A stretch of DNA of 52,513 nt from Clostridia bacterium (GCA_017512985.1 JAFWEJ010000013.1:95695-148207); one strand, 5' to 3'; shown: positions 7,410 to 16,900, counted from the first letter of the stretch. Translations and numbers: made by a program. Notes: a model not told the origin generated them from the sequence alone.

Positions 7410-9236
7410 TCAGGCTTCTTCGCCCCGGCTGCGCGCCTTTGCCCGCAGGGAGTGGTCCAGCTGGCGTTTCCGCATCCGCAGGTTCTTCGGGGTAATCTCC
7501 AGCAGTTCGTCGTCGTCGATAAACTCCAGGCACTCCTCCAGGGTCAGCGGATGCACGGAAATGAGCCGCATTGCGTCCTCGGAGGCGGACGCGTTCCGCA
7601 TGTTGGTCACGTGCTTCTGCTTGCAGACGTTGACCACCAGGTCGCCCGGGCGGGCGTTCTGGCCGCAGATCTGACCCATGTAGACGTCTTCGCCCGCGCC
7701 GATGAACAGCGTGCCGCGCTCCTGGGAATAGAACAGGCCGTAGCTGGTGGTAACGCCCGTCTCAAAGCAGATCAGGGTGCCGGCGTTCCGGTGCGGGATA
7801 TCGCCCTTCACGGGCTCGTACCGCTCAAAAACGGAGGACATGATTCCCTCACCCCGGGTGTCCGTCATAAACTCGCTGCGGTAGCCGAACAGGCCGCGGG
7901 AAGGCACCAGGAATTCCAGGCGGACCCGGTCTATGCCGCTCATGTGCTCCAGTGTGCCGCGGCGGCGGCCGATCTTCTCAATCACGGCGCCGGCGGAAGC
8001 CTGCGGCGTGTCGACGATCAGGCGCTCAACGGGCTCGCACTTGACCCCGTCGATCTCCTTGTAGATGACCCGCGGCTTGCTGACCGCGAACTCATAGCCC
8101 TGGCGGCGCATGTTCTCGATCAGGATGGACAGGTGAAGCTCACCCCGGCCGCACACCTCAAAAGCGTCGGTCGTATCGGTATCGTTCACCCGGAGGCTCA
8201 CGTCCGTCTGAAGCTCTTTCATCAGGCGGGCCCGCAGGTGGCGGCTGGTCACATACTGGCCTTCCCTGCCGGCGAACGGGCTGTCGTTCACGGAGAAGGT
8301 CATGGTCACTGTCGGCTCTGAGATCTTCACGAAGGGCAGGCCTTCCACCTGCGCCGGATCGCAGACCGTATCGCCGATGGAAATGTCCTCCGCGCCGTAG
8401 AGCGCGACAATGTCGCCCATGCCGACCTCGGAGGCGTTCACGCGTTTCAGGCCGTCGTACTGGAACAGGCCGCCCAGGCGCCAGACAGGGCTGGTCACGC
8501 CGGTCTCCAGGTTCGTGTGAACGACGTTCATGCCCTCGGTGAACTTGCCGCGGACAATGCGTCCCACGCCGATGCGGCCCACATACTCGCTGTAGTCGAT
8601 CGTGGAGATCAGCACCTGCGCCGGGCCTTCCGCGTCGCCTTCCGGAGCGGGGATATACTGCAGGATCGCGTCAAAGAGCGGCTGCAGGTCCGTGCCGGGC
8701 TGTTCCAGGTCCAGCGTCGCCGTTCCCTTCCGGGCGGAAACGTACAGGATCGGGTTCTCAATGGTGCTCTCGTCCGCTTCCAGGTCGATCAGCAGGTCCA
8801 GGATCTCGTTGACTACTTCTTCGCAGCGGGCGTCCGGCCGGTCGATCTTGTTGATGACGATCAGGACCTTCAGTTTCAGCTCCAGCGCCTTCTTCAGCAC
8901 AAAGCGGGTCTGGGGCATCGGGCCTTCAAAGCTGTCGATCAGCAGCAGCACGCCGTCCACCATCTTCAGGACGCGTTCCACCTCGCCGCCGAAGTCGGCG
9001 TGCCCGGGAGTGTCCACAATATTGATCTTGTGCCCGCGGTAATGCACCGCGGTATTCTTGCTCAGGATGGTAATGCCGCGTTCCCGTTCCAGGTCGTTCG
9101 AGTCCATAACCCGGTCCACGGTCTGCTGGTTTTCGCGGTATACGCCGCCCTGCTTGAGCATCTGGTCCACGAGCGTCGTCTTGCCGTGGTCCACGTGCGC
9201 GATAATCGCTATATTCCTTATATCTTCCCGAACCAT
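7410..9236 (-). CDS. typA: Translational GTPase TypA/BipA
   Basis: 608 residues, the usual TypA length. It is a ribosome-associated GTPase that helps 50S assembly and adaptation to stress. The G domain has AHVDHGKT (residues ~13-20, P-loop), RGITILSKNTAV (switch I), DTPGHADF (G3) and NKIDR (G4), followed by the beta-barrel, EF-G domain III/V-like regions and the BipA C-terminal domain ending near LRMRKRQL. Start ATG 9236 has GAGGAG 7 nt upstream; the upstream extension to 9293 is not supported. It lies 70 bp downstream of prfC on the same strand without a visible terminator, so it is probably cotranscribed with it. Confidence 0.96.
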   Translation of the reverse strand: MVREDIRNIAIIAHVDHGKTTLVDQMLKQGGVYRENQQTVDRVMDSNDLERERGITILSKNTAVHYRGHKINIVDTPGHADFGGEVERVLKMVDGVLLLIDSFEGPMPQTRFVLKKALELKLKVLIVINKIDRPDARCEEVVNEILDLLIDLEADESTIENPILYVSARKGTATLDLEQPGTDLQPLFDAILQYIPAPEGDAEGPAQVLISTIDYSEYVGRIGVGRIVRGKFTEGMNVVHTNLETGVTSPVWRLGGLFQYDGLKRVNASEVGMGDIVALYGAEDISIGDTVCDPAQVEGLPFVKISEPTVTMTFSVNDSPFAGREGQYVTSRHLRARLMKELQTDVSLRVNDTDTTDAFEVCGRGELHLSILIENMRRQGYEFAVSKPRVIYKEIDGVKCEPVERLIVDTPQASAGAVIEKIGRRRGTLEHMSGIDRVRLEFLVPSRGLFGYRSEFMTDTRGEGIMSSVFERYEPVKGDIPHRNAGTLICFETGVTTSYGLFYSQERGTLFIGAGEDVYMGQICGQNARPGDLVVNVCKQKHVTNMRNASASEDAMRLISVHPLTLEECLEFIDDDELLEITPKNLRMRKRQLDHSLRAKARSRGEEA

Positions 9237-9306
9237 TGATGATCTCCTCAAATTCCGTACACCAATGAACAACGGCTGTTGTTTATTGTCCATTATTCAT
9301 TGCGCG

Positions 9307-10923
9307 TCAGCGCTCCGCCGTCTCTTTCAGTTCCAGTCCTTCATTGTTCTCACATGCCAGGCGGATGCTCCACTCGTTCTCAAACAGCAGCACGTCGCGT
9401 CCGTGGCTGTCCTTTGCCCGGCCGGAGGTCGAAGTCAGTTTCAGGTCCTCCACGGGCTTCGGGGTTTTGATGACCCACCGGACAAAGCGGAAGGGCATGC
9501 CTTCCATCACGATCTCCGTCTGGTACTCGGTTCGCAGCCGGTGCTCCAGCACTTCAAACTGCAGCACGCCGACCACGCCGACCATGAACTCCTCCATGCC
9601 CGTTTCCGTGCGGGTGAAGGTCTGGATCGCGCCTTCTTCCGCCAGCTGGCTGATGCCCTTCTGGAACTGCTTGCGCTTCATGCTGTCCATGGGCCGCACG
9701 CGGTTGAAGAATTCCGGCGCGAACACGGGGATGTTGGCATAGTGTATCTTCGGTCCGGTGGAAAGCGTGTCTCCCAGCCGGTATATCCCGGGGTCAAACA
9801 GGCCGATGATATCGCCGGCCCAGGCCTCCTCCACGGCTTCCCGCTCGTCCGCCATGAACTGCTGCGGCTGCTTGAGCGCCACGGGTTTGTTCGTGCCGGA
9901 ATGCCAGACTTCCATTCCCTTTTCAAAGGCGCCGGATACGATCCGCATGAAAGCGAGCCGGTCGCGGTGCGCCGGGTTCATGTTCGCCTGGATCTTGAAA
10001 ATGAAGCCGGAGAAATACGGTTCCTCAGGTTGGATCATGCCCGCGTCGCTCTCCCGGGGAAGGGGCGGCGGCGTAAAGGACAGGAAGCGGTCCAGGAACG
10101 GTTCAACGCCGAAGTTGGTGACCGCGGAGCCGAAGAACATGGGCGTCAGTTCGCCCGCCCGGACCTTCTCCAGGTCAAAGGCGTCCCCCGCCTCGTCCAG
10201 CAGCTCGATCTCCTCGTTCAGCCGGTCGCGGTAATGCTTCTCCAGCGCCTTTTCCAGCGCCGGATCGTCAATGGCGATGTCAGTCTTCTCGACCATCTTT
10301 TTGCCGTGGTCCCCGCCGGTATAGAGCTCCACGGTCTTTGTGTCCCGGTGATAAACGCCCTGGAAATCGCCGTCCACGCCGATGGGCCAGTTGATCGGGC
10401 AGGAACGGATGCCAAGCACCTGCTCCAGCTCTTCCATCAGGGAGAAGGGATCCTTCGCCGCGCGGTCCATCTTGTTCACAAAGGTGAAGATCGGGATATT
10501 CCGCATGCGGCAGACCTTGAACAGCTTGATCGTCTGGGCCTCGACGCCCTTCGCGGCGTCCAGCAGCATGACCGCGGCGTCCGCCGCGACCAGCACCCGG
10601 TAGGTGTCCTCCGAGAAGTCCTGGTGGCCGGGGGTATCCAGGATATTGATCCGGTAGCCGTCGTACACAAACTGCATCGCGGAGCTCGTGACGGAGATGC
10701 CGCGCTGCTTTTCGATCTCCATCCAGTCGGAGGTCGCGTGCTTATCGGTCTTCCGGGCCTTGACGCTGCCCGCGCTGCGGATCGCTCCGCCGTAGAGCAG
10801 CAGCTTTTCTGTCAGGGTGGTTTTGCCCGCGTCAGGATGGGAAATGATCGCAAAGGTACGCCGCTTCTCCACCTCTTCGTGCAGAAGCGTCCGGAACTCC
10901 TGTGAGTCTCTCTCCGGCAGCAT
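9307..10923 (-). CDS. prfC: Peptide chain release factor 3
   Basis: 538 residues. RF3 is a GTPase that removes RF1/RF2 from the ribosome after termination. Motifs: SHPDAGKT (P-loop, residues ~28-35), QRGISVTSSAM (switch I), DTPGHQDF and NKMDR. The region after the G domain (LGIRSCPINWPIGV) is typical of RF3 rather than EF-G. Start ATG 10923 has GGAGG 8 nt upstream. A strong promoter lies at 10973-11002. With typA downstream it forms a two-gene operon of ribosome-acting GTPases. Confidence 0.95.
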   Translation of the reverse strand: MLPERDSQEFRTLLHEEVEKRRTFAIISHPDAGKTTLTEKLLLYGGAIRSAGSVKARKTDKHATSDWMEIEKQRGISVTSSAMQFVYDGYRINILDTPGHQDFSEDTYRVLVAADAAVMLLDAAKGVEAQTIKLFKVCRMRNIPIFTFVNKMDRAAKDPFSLMEELEQVLGIRSCPINWPIGVDGDFQGVYHRDTKTVELYTGGDHGKKMVEKTDIAIDDPALEKALEKHYRDRLNEEIELLDEAGDAFDLEKVRAGELTPMFFGSAVTNFGVEPFLDRFLSFTPPPLPRESDAGMIQPEEPYFSGFIFKIQANMNPAHRDRLAFMRIVSGAFEKGMEVWHSGTNKPVALKQPQQFMADEREAVEEAWAGDIIGLFDPGIYRLGDTLSTGPKIHYANIPVFAPEFFNRVRPMDSMKRKQFQKGISQLAEEGAIQTFTRTETGMEEFMVGVVGVLQFEVLEHRLRTEYQTEIVMEGMPFRFVRWVIKTPKPVEDLKLTSTSGRAKDSHGRDVLLFENEWSIRLACENNEGLELKETAER

Positions 10924-10972
10924 TTCATTCCCTCCTTCCCGGCTGATGCGCTCCGTGCGCACAAAACAATGT

Positions 10973-11002
10973 ATTTTATATCGCAAACGCTTTGATTGTC
11001 AA
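10973..11002 (-). promoter_or_regulatory. Promoter of prfC-typA
   Basis: Minus strand TTGACA (11002-10997), 18-nt spacer, TAAAAT (10978-10973), 50 bp before the start codon. Confidence 0.75.
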
Positions 11003-11099
11003 GGATTTCCTGCTCCGGAGCGCGCCTGTCCGATTTGTCTCTTTTCCGGCCATCCGAAACGTGGTATACTTGAAAAAACGATCCCGCAAGGAGGATGTT

Positions 11100-11810
11100 A
11101 TGGCAGTTTATAAGCGGATCCTGCTGAAGCTGAGCGGTGAAGCACTCAAGTCCGGAAACGATCTGTTTGATTTTGACAAGGTGAACGGGGTCGCGTCGGT
11201 CATCCGCCGCATGCACGACATGGGCGTGCAGATCGGCATCGTGATCGGCGCAGGCAACATCTGGCGCGGCCGCCAGGGCCCCTCCGCCAACATGGACGCG
11301 GTCACCGCGGACCAGATGGGCATGCTGGGCACGGTCATCAACTGCCTGTGCGTCGCGGACGCGCTGCGCAGGGCCGGCCTGGACGCCGTAGTGCAGAGCG
11401 CGGTGGACATGAACCGCTTCGCGGAACCGTTCAACGCCATGGCCGCCCGCCGGCATCTGGATGAAGGCCGGGTGGTGCTCTTCGCCTGCGGCACGGGCAA
11501 CCCCTTCTTCTCCACCGACTCGGGCGTCGCCCTGCGCGCGGTCGAGATGGAAGTGGACGCGATCCTGATGGCCAAGAACATCGACGGCGTCTATACCGCC
11601 GATCCCCTGAAGGATCCCTCCGCCACCCTGATCAGGGACATCACTTACAGGGAAGCCCTGGAAAAGGGCCTGAAAGTCATGGATGCCTCCGCCTTTGCCC
11701 TGTGCGCGGAAAACAAGGTCCCCATGCTCCGGGTCTTCGGCCTGGACGATCCGGAAAACCTGATCCGCGTGCTCGAGGGCAGCGACATCGGCACCTTCGT
11801 CCACCCGTAA
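11100..11810 (+). CDS. pyrH: UMP kinase
   Basis: 236 residues, normal for bacterial PyrH, an amino-acid-kinase-fold hexamer making UDP from UMP and ATP. Motifs: RILLKLSGEAL (ATP site), GAGNIWRGRQG (phosphate-binding loop), CGTGNPFFSTDS and KNIDGVYTADP. Start ATG 11100 has AAGGAGG 7 nt upstream, and a TATACT -10 box lies at 11064-11069. It is divergent from prfC. The common rpsB-tsf-pyrH-frr order is not kept: frr is not downstream, and a terminator closes the gene at 11829. Confidence 0.96.
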   Translation: MAVYKRILLKLSGEALKSGNDLFDFDKVNGVASVIRRMHDMGVQIGIVIGAGNIWRGRQGPSANMDAVTADQMGMLGTVINCLCVADALRRAGLDAVVQSAVDMNRFAEPFNAMAARRHLDEGRVVLFACGTGNPFFSTDSGVALRAVEMEVDAILMAKNIDGVYTADPLKDPSATLIRDITYREALEKGLKVMDASAFALCAENKVPMLRVFGLDDPENLIRVLEGSDIGTFVHP

Positions 11811-11828
11811 GTTTCATTCCGCAAAAGG

Positions 11829-11857
11829 AGTCCGGGACCCGGTCCCGGACTTTTCAT
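11829..11857 (+). terminator. Terminator of pyrH
   Basis: GTCCGGGAC-CC-GGTCCCGGAC hairpin followed by TTTT, 20 nt after the stop. Confidence 0.8.
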
Positions 11858-11988
11858 GACTTTGTGATAACGACTGTTCTCCGGAATACGCGCTGTAAAT
11901 GATCATGCAGCTGTACCCCAAACGCCTGATCAGGCAACAGTGTGTCAATGAAACGATTCCGCCTGGCGCATATGGGAGGGTGCCTGAG

Positions 11989-12657
11989 ATGAAATACGGC
12001 AACGTCTGCCGGGCAGTATTCCTGGAACGGCTGAACCGGTTCGTCGCCCGGGTTGATCTGGAGGGCCGGGCTGAAACCGTCCATGTGAAGAACACCGGAC
12101 GGCTCCGGGAACTGCTGGTTCCCGGAAGCGAGGTCTGGCTCACCCGGTCCGGAAACCCGGAACGGAAAACGAAATACGACCTGATCGCCGTCCGGAAACA
12201 GAACGGTGTCCTGTTCAATATTGACAGCCAGGCAGCGAACACGGTCACCCTGGAATGGCTGCGGCAGCAGGACTGGGATGAAATCCGTCCGGAATACACC
12301 TACGGTGCTTCCCGGGTGGATTTTTTCATGCGGAAAGATACAAAAAAATACCTGATGGAGGTCAAGGGCTGTACCCTTGAACGGAACGGAACCGGCTTCT
12401 TTCCGGACGCCCCGACCGAACGGGGATCGAAGCACCTCCGGGAACTGATCCGGGCCGCGTCGGAAGGATACCGCGCCTCCATTGCTTTTGTGATCCAGAT
12501 GGACGGCGTGTCAGAAGTCCGGCCGAACCGGGAAACGGATCCGGCTTTTGCGGATGCCATGGAAGAGGCGGTCTGCAGCGGTGTGGGCGTCCGGTTCCTC
12601 ACATGTCATGTTGAGCCGGATTCATTGATTGTCACATCACAGGAGGATATTGATTGA
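11989..12657 (+). CDS. sfsA: DNA/RNA nuclease SfsA family protein
   Basis: 222 residues, close to the usual ~230. Start ATG 11989 has GGGAGGG 8 nt upstream; the longer frame from 11899 adds 30 residues without similarity. An N-terminal OB-like region (VHVKNTGRLRELLVPGSEVWL) is followed by a PD-(D/E)xK-type nuclease core: ASRVDFF then LMEVKGCTL, with Asp, Glu and Lys as the expected metal and catalytic residues, then FPDAPTERGSKHL. The family is named after sugar fermentation stimulation in E. coli; its cellular role is not settled. The stop overlaps the start of the dus gene, so the two are translationally coupled. Confidence 0.93.
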   Translation: MKYGNVCRAVFLERLNRFVARVDLEGRAETVHVKNTGRLRELLVPGSEVWLTRSGNPERKTKYDLIAVRKQNGVLFNIDSQAANTVTLEWLRQQDWDEIRPEYTYGASRVDFFMRKDTKKYLMEVKGCTLERNGTGFFPDAPTERGSKHLRELIRAASEGYRASIAFVIQMDGVSEVRPNRETDPAFADAMEEAVCSGVGVRFLTCHVEPDSLIVTSQEDID

Positions 12658-13556
12658 AGATCTATTTCGCGCCGATGGAAGGCATGACCGACGGAATCCT
12701 GCGTCAGACGCACAACCGGATCTTTGGCGGCGTGGACGTCTACTGCCTTCCGTTTCACAAACTGACCCAGTCCCTGTCGCTGCTGACCCGGGAAATCCGG
12801 GATGTCTCGCCGGAGGAGAACGAGGGGCTGTCAGTACTGCCCCAGGCGCTGACGCGGGATCACGGGCAGCTGGCCGCCTGGCTTGACTTCATCAGCGAAT
12901 GCGGCTATGCCGCGGCGGACCTGAACCTCGGCTGCCCGTCCCCGACTGTTACAAAGCGGGGCAGGGGCAGCGGCCTGCTGCAGGATCCCGTTTATCTGAA
13001 ATTTTTCCTTGACCGCGTATTCTCAAATACGCTTCCCGTATCGCTCTCCGTCAAAACCAGGATCGGGTACGAAAGCGCGGAAGAATGGCCGCGGATCCTG
13101 GACCTGCTGGCGGATTACCCCTTCGTCCATGTGGCGATTCACGCCCGGACAACAAAGGAGCAGTATACCGGGAGCACCCATCCGGAAGCGTTTGAACTTG
13201 CTTTGAAAAAGCTTCCCCATCCGGTATTCAACGGTGATCTGCGCACCGTGGAGGATGTGAACGTTCTCCTCAGGCGATGCCCCGCCGCGGAAGCTGTGAT
13301 GATCGGCCGGGGCCTGCTTGCGGATCCTGCCCTTGCAAGAAGGATCCGGGGCGGCGCGCCGGCAGGCCGGGAAGAACTGCAGGAATGGTATGCCGCGCTG
13401 TATGAAGGCTGGAACAGGCGGTTCGGCGGAACAGTCGCCCTCGGCAGGATCAAGAAACTGATGGAATATCCTGCTGAAGGTGATATCCGGAAGAAAAGGC
13501 TGCTGCGCCGCGCAGCGGATATTGACGGTTGTATATCCGCAGTCCTGGACGCATAA
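12654..13556 (+). CDS. tRNA-dihydrouridine synthase family protein
   Basis: 300 residues. Dus enzymes are FMN-dependent TIM-barrel reductases making dihydrouridine in tRNA D-loops. Visible motifs: YFAPMEGMTD (FMN site), DLNLGCPSPTVTKRGRGSGL (catalytic Cys in the NxGCP loop), VSVKTRIGY, IHARTTKEQYTG (His/Arg of the phosphate site) and VMIGRGLLADP. The start is TTG 12654, with AGGAGG 7 nt upstream. It overlaps the sfsA stop as TTGA, giving close coupling. The subfamily (A, B, C or other) was not resolved. Confidence 0.92.
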   Translation: MKIYFAPMEGMTDGILRQTHNRIFGGVDVYCLPFHKLTQSLSLLTREIRDVSPEENEGLSVLPQALTRDHGQLAAWLDFISECGYAAADLNLGCPSPTVTKRGRGSGLLQDPVYLKFFLDRVFSNTLPVSLSVKTRIGYESAEEWPRILDLLADYPFVHVAIHARTTKEQYTGSTHPEAFELALKKLPHPVFNGDLRTVEDVNVLLRRCPAAEAVMIGRGLLADPALARRIRGGAPAGREELQEWYAALYEGWNRRFGGTVALGRIKKLMEYPAEGDIRKKRLLRRAADIDGCISAVLDA

Positions 13557-13591
13557 AAAGGCGGGACGCGATTCGCCGCGTTCCGCCTTTT
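13554..13591. terminator. Bidirectional terminator between dus and the GH27 gene
   Basis: AAAAAGGCGGGACGCG / CGCGTTCCGCCTTTT stem (13556-13591), flanked by A and T tracts. It separates converging genes. Confidence 0.85.
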
Positions 13592-13635
13592 CTCCGCCTT
13601 TTTTCATTTAATCTTCACGTCATCCCCGGCGGATA

Positions 13636-14886
13636 TCACATATTTACATACCATATCGCCGCGTCGTGCGGGGCAAGGGCCGCACGGAGCTGTTTCGCCT
13701 TCCGGGCGGTTTTCCCGGTCCAGAGCTCCCGTCCGGACAGGAAAGGCAGTTCCGCGTCTTCCGCGCTCACGGTAACGGCGCGCTTTTTATCCGCCAGGTT
13801 GAACAGCGCCAGGTACAGTCCCTGCCCGTCCTTCCGCGGCGCGATCCAGACGCTCTCCTCCTCCGTCGTGCGCAGGGGATGCGCGCAGCTGGTCACCTTT
13901 TCAATCTCCAGCACATCCTGCTTTGTCAGCAGGTCCAGGGTAAATTCGTCGTTCTTCGTCATCTCTCCGCCGATCATCAGCGGGGAACGCATCATGCACC
14001 ACAGAGACATCATCGTCCGCTGCTCTGCCTTCGTAAAGCGGGTCCGGCCGTCCGGGCTGTCGCACTGGCGCAGGGCGCCCACGGGAAGCATGTCCGCGTC
14101 CGGCCAGTGGCCCGGCGCGGCGTGGATACACCATTTCTCCGCGCGCTCAAACATGGCTTTGAGCAGCCTCCAGTCGTCCCAGAAGTCGTCCGTGATGCGC
14201 CACATGTTCGCGTACTTTTTCAGGTGCTCCGCCTGTTCCAGCGGCGCGGGGCCCGGGGAAAGGGACAGGACCATGTCCCGTCCGCAGTTCCGGCAGGATT
14301 CCGAGATCAGTTCAATCTCCCTTCTGCAGTGCGGATACTCCCGCGCGATGTCGTCGCACTTTATAAAATCCACGCCCCAGGAGGCATAGAGGCGGAAGAT
14401 GCTGTCATAATATGCCTTTGCTTCCGGCCGTTCGCAGCGAAGGCCGTACATGTCCGGGTTCCACATGCAGATGGAGTGCGGGTCCGCCGCCGTGTCGCAG
14501 GTGTATCCGCTTCCCTCAACCGGCAGCCGCCGGTGGGCAGCCATGCGGGGCATGCCGCGCATGATATGGATCCCGAACTTCAGTCCAAGGGAATGGACGT
14601 AATCCGCCAGCGGCCGGAAGCCTTTTCCGTCCGCCGCGCTCGGAAACCGGTTCAGCGCGGGCGTCAGGCGGCCGTATCCGTCCATCGTCAGTTCTGCGAA
14701 GGGATCGTAGGCGTGGCCGGACGAGGTCCCGCAGGCCCACTGGATGTCCACCACAATATATTCCCATCCGTACTGTTTCAGGTGCTCCGCCATATAAGCG
14801 GCGTTTTTGCGGACGGTATCCTCCGTCACGGCAGCACCGTAGCAGTCCCAGCTGTTCCAGCCCATGGGCGGCGTATTCGCAATCAT
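13636..14886 (-). CDS. Glycoside hydrolase family 27, probable alpha-galactosidase
   Basis: 416 residues. It opens with TPPMGWNSWDCYG, the GH27 hallmark. The catalytic (beta/alpha)8 barrel spans residues ~1-320, followed by a C-terminal beta-sandwich. The nucleophile is Asp178 in DFIKCDD; the acid/base is Asp233 or 234 in WRITDDFWDDW. There is no signal peptide, so it acts on imported oligosaccharides. GH27 enzymes mostly remove alpha-1,6-galactose (galactomannan, raffinose sugars), which would fit the mannan operon 6.5 kb away, though the two are not adjacent; other GH27 activities exist. Start ATG 14886 has AGAGGG 8 nt upstream, with a promoter at 14921-14950. Confidence 0.88.
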   Translation of the reverse strand: MIANTPPMGWNSWDCYGAAVTEDTVRKNAAYMAEHLKQYGWEYIVVDIQWACGTSSGHAYDPFAELTMDGYGRLTPALNRFPSAADGKGFRPLADYVHSLGLKFGIHIMRGMPRMAAHRRLPVEGSGYTCDTAADPHSICMWNPDMYGLRCERPEAKAYYDSIFRLYASWGVDFIKCDDIAREYPHCRREIELISESCRNCGRDMVLSLSPGPAPLEQAEHLKKYANMWRITDDFWDDWRLLKAMFERAEKWCIHAAPGHWPDADMLPVGALRQCDSPDGRTRFTKAEQRTMMSLWCMMRSPLMIGGEMTKNDEFTLDLLTKQDVLEIEKVTSCAHPLRTTEEESVWIAPRKDGQGLYLALFNLADKKRAVTVSAEDAELPFLSGRELWTGKTARKAKQLRAALAPHDAAIWYVNM

Positions 14887-14920
14887 GCCTGTGCCCTCTC
14901 ATTTCTTTTTCGATAATCCT

Positions 14921-14950
14921 ATTATACGGGCAGCCGGAGCGAAAAATCAA
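14921..14950 (-). promoter_or_regulatory. Promoter of the GH27 gene
   Basis: Minus strand TTGATT (14950-14945), 18-nt spacer, TATAAT (14926-14921), 35 bp before the start. Confidence 0.7.
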
Positions 14951-15071
14951 GGGAAGACCTTCTCCCATTAATCCTTGACAATCCCATGGATTTAGGGCAC
15001 ATTTTTAAAGAGAATCCGGAGAACACCCTGCGGAAAGCAGTGAATGAAGCAATTCACAGGAGGTTGTATAT

Positions 15072-15677
15072 ATGAAAAAAATCTTTTCATTTCTGATGGC
15101 GCTTTCGATGATTCTCTCCTGCGGGTTAGCCGCAGCAGAGAACGAAACCGGCAGTTTCGCCTATATCCATGATCCCCGGGAAAATCCCGAAGCCATGAAG
15201 GACATCATTGAGAACCCCGACGCAGTCTACGGTTTTTCTCCGGATCCGGAGTCCGGCCGCCTGGGAGGTTACGCGGACTACGATTGGACCGATCCCGTGT
15301 TCGTGGCAAAGGCCCGGGAAGACCGCCGTGCTTATCACGAATCGCTGGAATCCATGACAGAAATCCTGTACCGGATGAGGGAGGAAGGCGCCTCTATCGA
15401 AGAGATGGCGAGAGCCGTTTCCGCGGAGCGGAACCGCCTGCGCCTGGCTGCTTATGAGGGCGACCCGGAAGGCCTGGCTGCCACCAAAGAAAGCAACCTG
15501 AAAACCTACGGGCATGAAGACGGGCCGACGCCGGATGAACTGTATGAAAAATACGGATCCTGGACAGGCGTCATACAGAAGGCCTTCAGCGCCAATATGG
15601 GCATGGACGCCTGCTGCGGGCTGTACGATGAATATTTCGAACTGTATATCGAACTCGGGTATATGAAAAACGAATAA
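15072..15677 (+). CDS. Secreted protein of unknown function
   Basis: 201 residues. Start ATG 15072 has AGGAGG 9 nt upstream. The signal peptide MKKIFSFLMALSMILSCGLAAAEN has a signal-peptidase-I-like AAA site near residue 22; the LSCG could also be read as a weak lipobox. The mature part is acidic and mostly helical, with charged heptad-like stretches (EILYRMREEGASIEEMARAV, ARAVSAERNRLRLAA), then EYFELYIELGY. It contains a CC pair (MDACCGLYDEY). No family was recognised. Upstream there is a TTGACA (14968-14973 area) without a good -10. A bidirectional terminator follows. Confidence 0.6.
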   Translation: MKKIFSFLMALSMILSCGLAAAENETGSFAYIHDPRENPEAMKDIIENPDAVYGFSPDPESGRLGGYADYDWTDPVFVAKAREDRRAYHESLESMTEILYRMREEGASIEEMARAVSAERNRLRLAAYEGDPEGLAATKESNLKTYGHEDGPTPDELYEKYGSWTGVIQKAFSANMGMDACCGLYDEYFELYIELGYMKNE

Positions 15678-15681
15678 GAAA

Positions 15682-15716
15682 ACGGAGCGCGGAAATCCGC
15701 GCCCCGTTCCTTTTTC
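15682..15716. terminator. Bidirectional terminator
   Basis: ACGG-A-GCGCGGA / TCCGCGC-C-CCGT stem followed by TCCTTTTT (plus) and TTTTCTTATT (minus). It serves the genes ending at 15677 (+) and 15731 (-). Confidence 0.85.
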
Positions 15717-15730
15717 CGGTCCGTTCTTTC

Positions 15731-16900
15731 TTACTCCAGTGTCAGCCCCAGGTCGTCCCCGTTCTTTTCAAGTTCGGAAAACGGGATCATCACCGGACGT
15801 ATTTTTTTCTTTCCTTCCAGGTCGCCGATCAGCACCCAGGCCGATCCGTCCGGAGCGAGGTATATGGACGGCGAATAATCACGGTAGACAGCGTTGAGTT
15901 TGCGCACGTCCAGGTCCACCACATTCAGGTCTTTGTCCAGGGTCATCGCGAAAGCGGTATAGAGGATCCGGGAATTGGCAACCGCCGTTCCATACAGGAC
16001 CGTATTGCCGGTTTCTTTATCAATCCATGTATGCGCTACCCTGACGACGGTTTTTTCCCCCTTCAGTTCCATGGTCCGGTCCCGCTCCCCGTCCGCGTTG
16101 AAATGCGCCAGCCGGACCGCGTCATAGGTACCCGTCAGCCAGCCGATCTGGGCAAAGAAGCCGCCGTTCGCTTCCGGCCATACGGACCAGTCCTCTTTCT
16201 CTGTCAGCCTGACCTCGGACCGCTTTGTTCCGTGATCCATACAGACCACGCGGCGGTTTTCGTCCCCCCTGATCATATAAGTCAGCAGATACATGCTTTC
16301 ACTGACCGGAGTACATTTCAGATAGAATATATCCTCCTTCGGCGCGCCCGGGAAACCTTCCGGCAGAGCCACTTCCCTGCCGTCGATCCGGAGGCGGAAG
16401 GCGCCGTTTTCAAAACTGAATACGCACGGCCCCGGTTCATCCGTATACCAGGTTTCCGGCAGCGGCACCGCGTTCTCCAGGCCGTTCTCCGTCCACTCCG
16501 CCAGGTAGGTCTCATAATTGTCCGGATCGGCGGAATGCAGCCCGTTCCCGTCCACGATTTCCTGATAAGCGCCTTTCCGTACGTTATAGAGTACGGTCAG
16601 GTGTTCTCCGTCCCAGATCACCGGCTGTGCGACGACATGATGTTCCATGTACGGATTCTCAATGATCCAGGTCAGGTCCCTGAACAGTTCACCGTCCCGG
16701 TACCAGCTCACATGCCAGGGTTTGCCGTTGATTGACCACGTGGTAACAACCGCGTTATGCGCGTCCAGCGGGCAGGCAGTCCAGAGCACAAAGGACGCCG
16801 CGTCCCCTGCCACCACCTGCCATTTTCCTTCGTCCGCGCCTGCCGCGGCGGATACTGCAAGCATCATCCCGACCAGCAGGATTAATACGGCCTTTTTCAC
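15731..16900 (-). CDS. Secreted beta-rich protein of unknown function
   Basis: 389 residues starting at GTG 16900 (GGAGG 11 nt upstream; the ATG at 16907 is in another frame). The signal peptide is MKKAVLILLVGMMLAVSAAAGA. The mature part has repeated short strands with Trp/Tyr-rich turns (WDGEHLTVLYNV, FYLKCTPVSESMYLLTYMI, GFFAQIGWLTGTYDAVRL, LAPDGSAWVLIGDLEGKK), a rhythm expected of a beta-propeller of 5-7 blades. No catalytic motif is visible. Proteins of this look are common as multiple paralogues in rumen Clostridia, but I cannot name a family. Confidence 0.6.
   Translation of the reverse strand: MKKAVLILLVGMMLAVSAAAGADEGKWQVVAGDAASFVLWTACPLDAHNAVVTTWSINGKPWHVSWYRDGELFRDLTWIIENPYMEHHVVAQPVIWDGEHLTVLYNVRKGAYQEIVDGNGLHSADPDNYETYLAEWTENGLENAVPLPETWYTDEPGPCVFSFENGAFRLRIDGREVALPEGFPGAPKEDIFYLKCTPVSESMYLLTYMIRGDENRRVVCMDHGTKRSEVRLTEKEDWSVWPEANGGFFAQIGWLTGTYDAVRLAHFNADGERDRTMELKGEKTVVRVAHTWIDKETGNTVLYGTAVANSRILYTAFAMTLDKDLNVVDLDVRKLNAVYRDYSPSIYLAPDGSAWVLIGDLEGKKKIRPVMIPFSELEKNGDDLGLTLE

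Noticed and set aside
9058-10905. Plus-strand open frame of 615 codons opposite prfC and typA
   Set aside because: Shadow frame: both minus-strand GTPases are certain and this frame even crosses their junction.
7410-10923. Calling one of the GTPases elongation factor G or LepA
   Set aside because: The flanking motifs (SDWMEIEKQRGISV and LGIRSCPINWPIGV for RF3; the compact 608-residue BipA layout for TypA) exclude EF-G and LepA.
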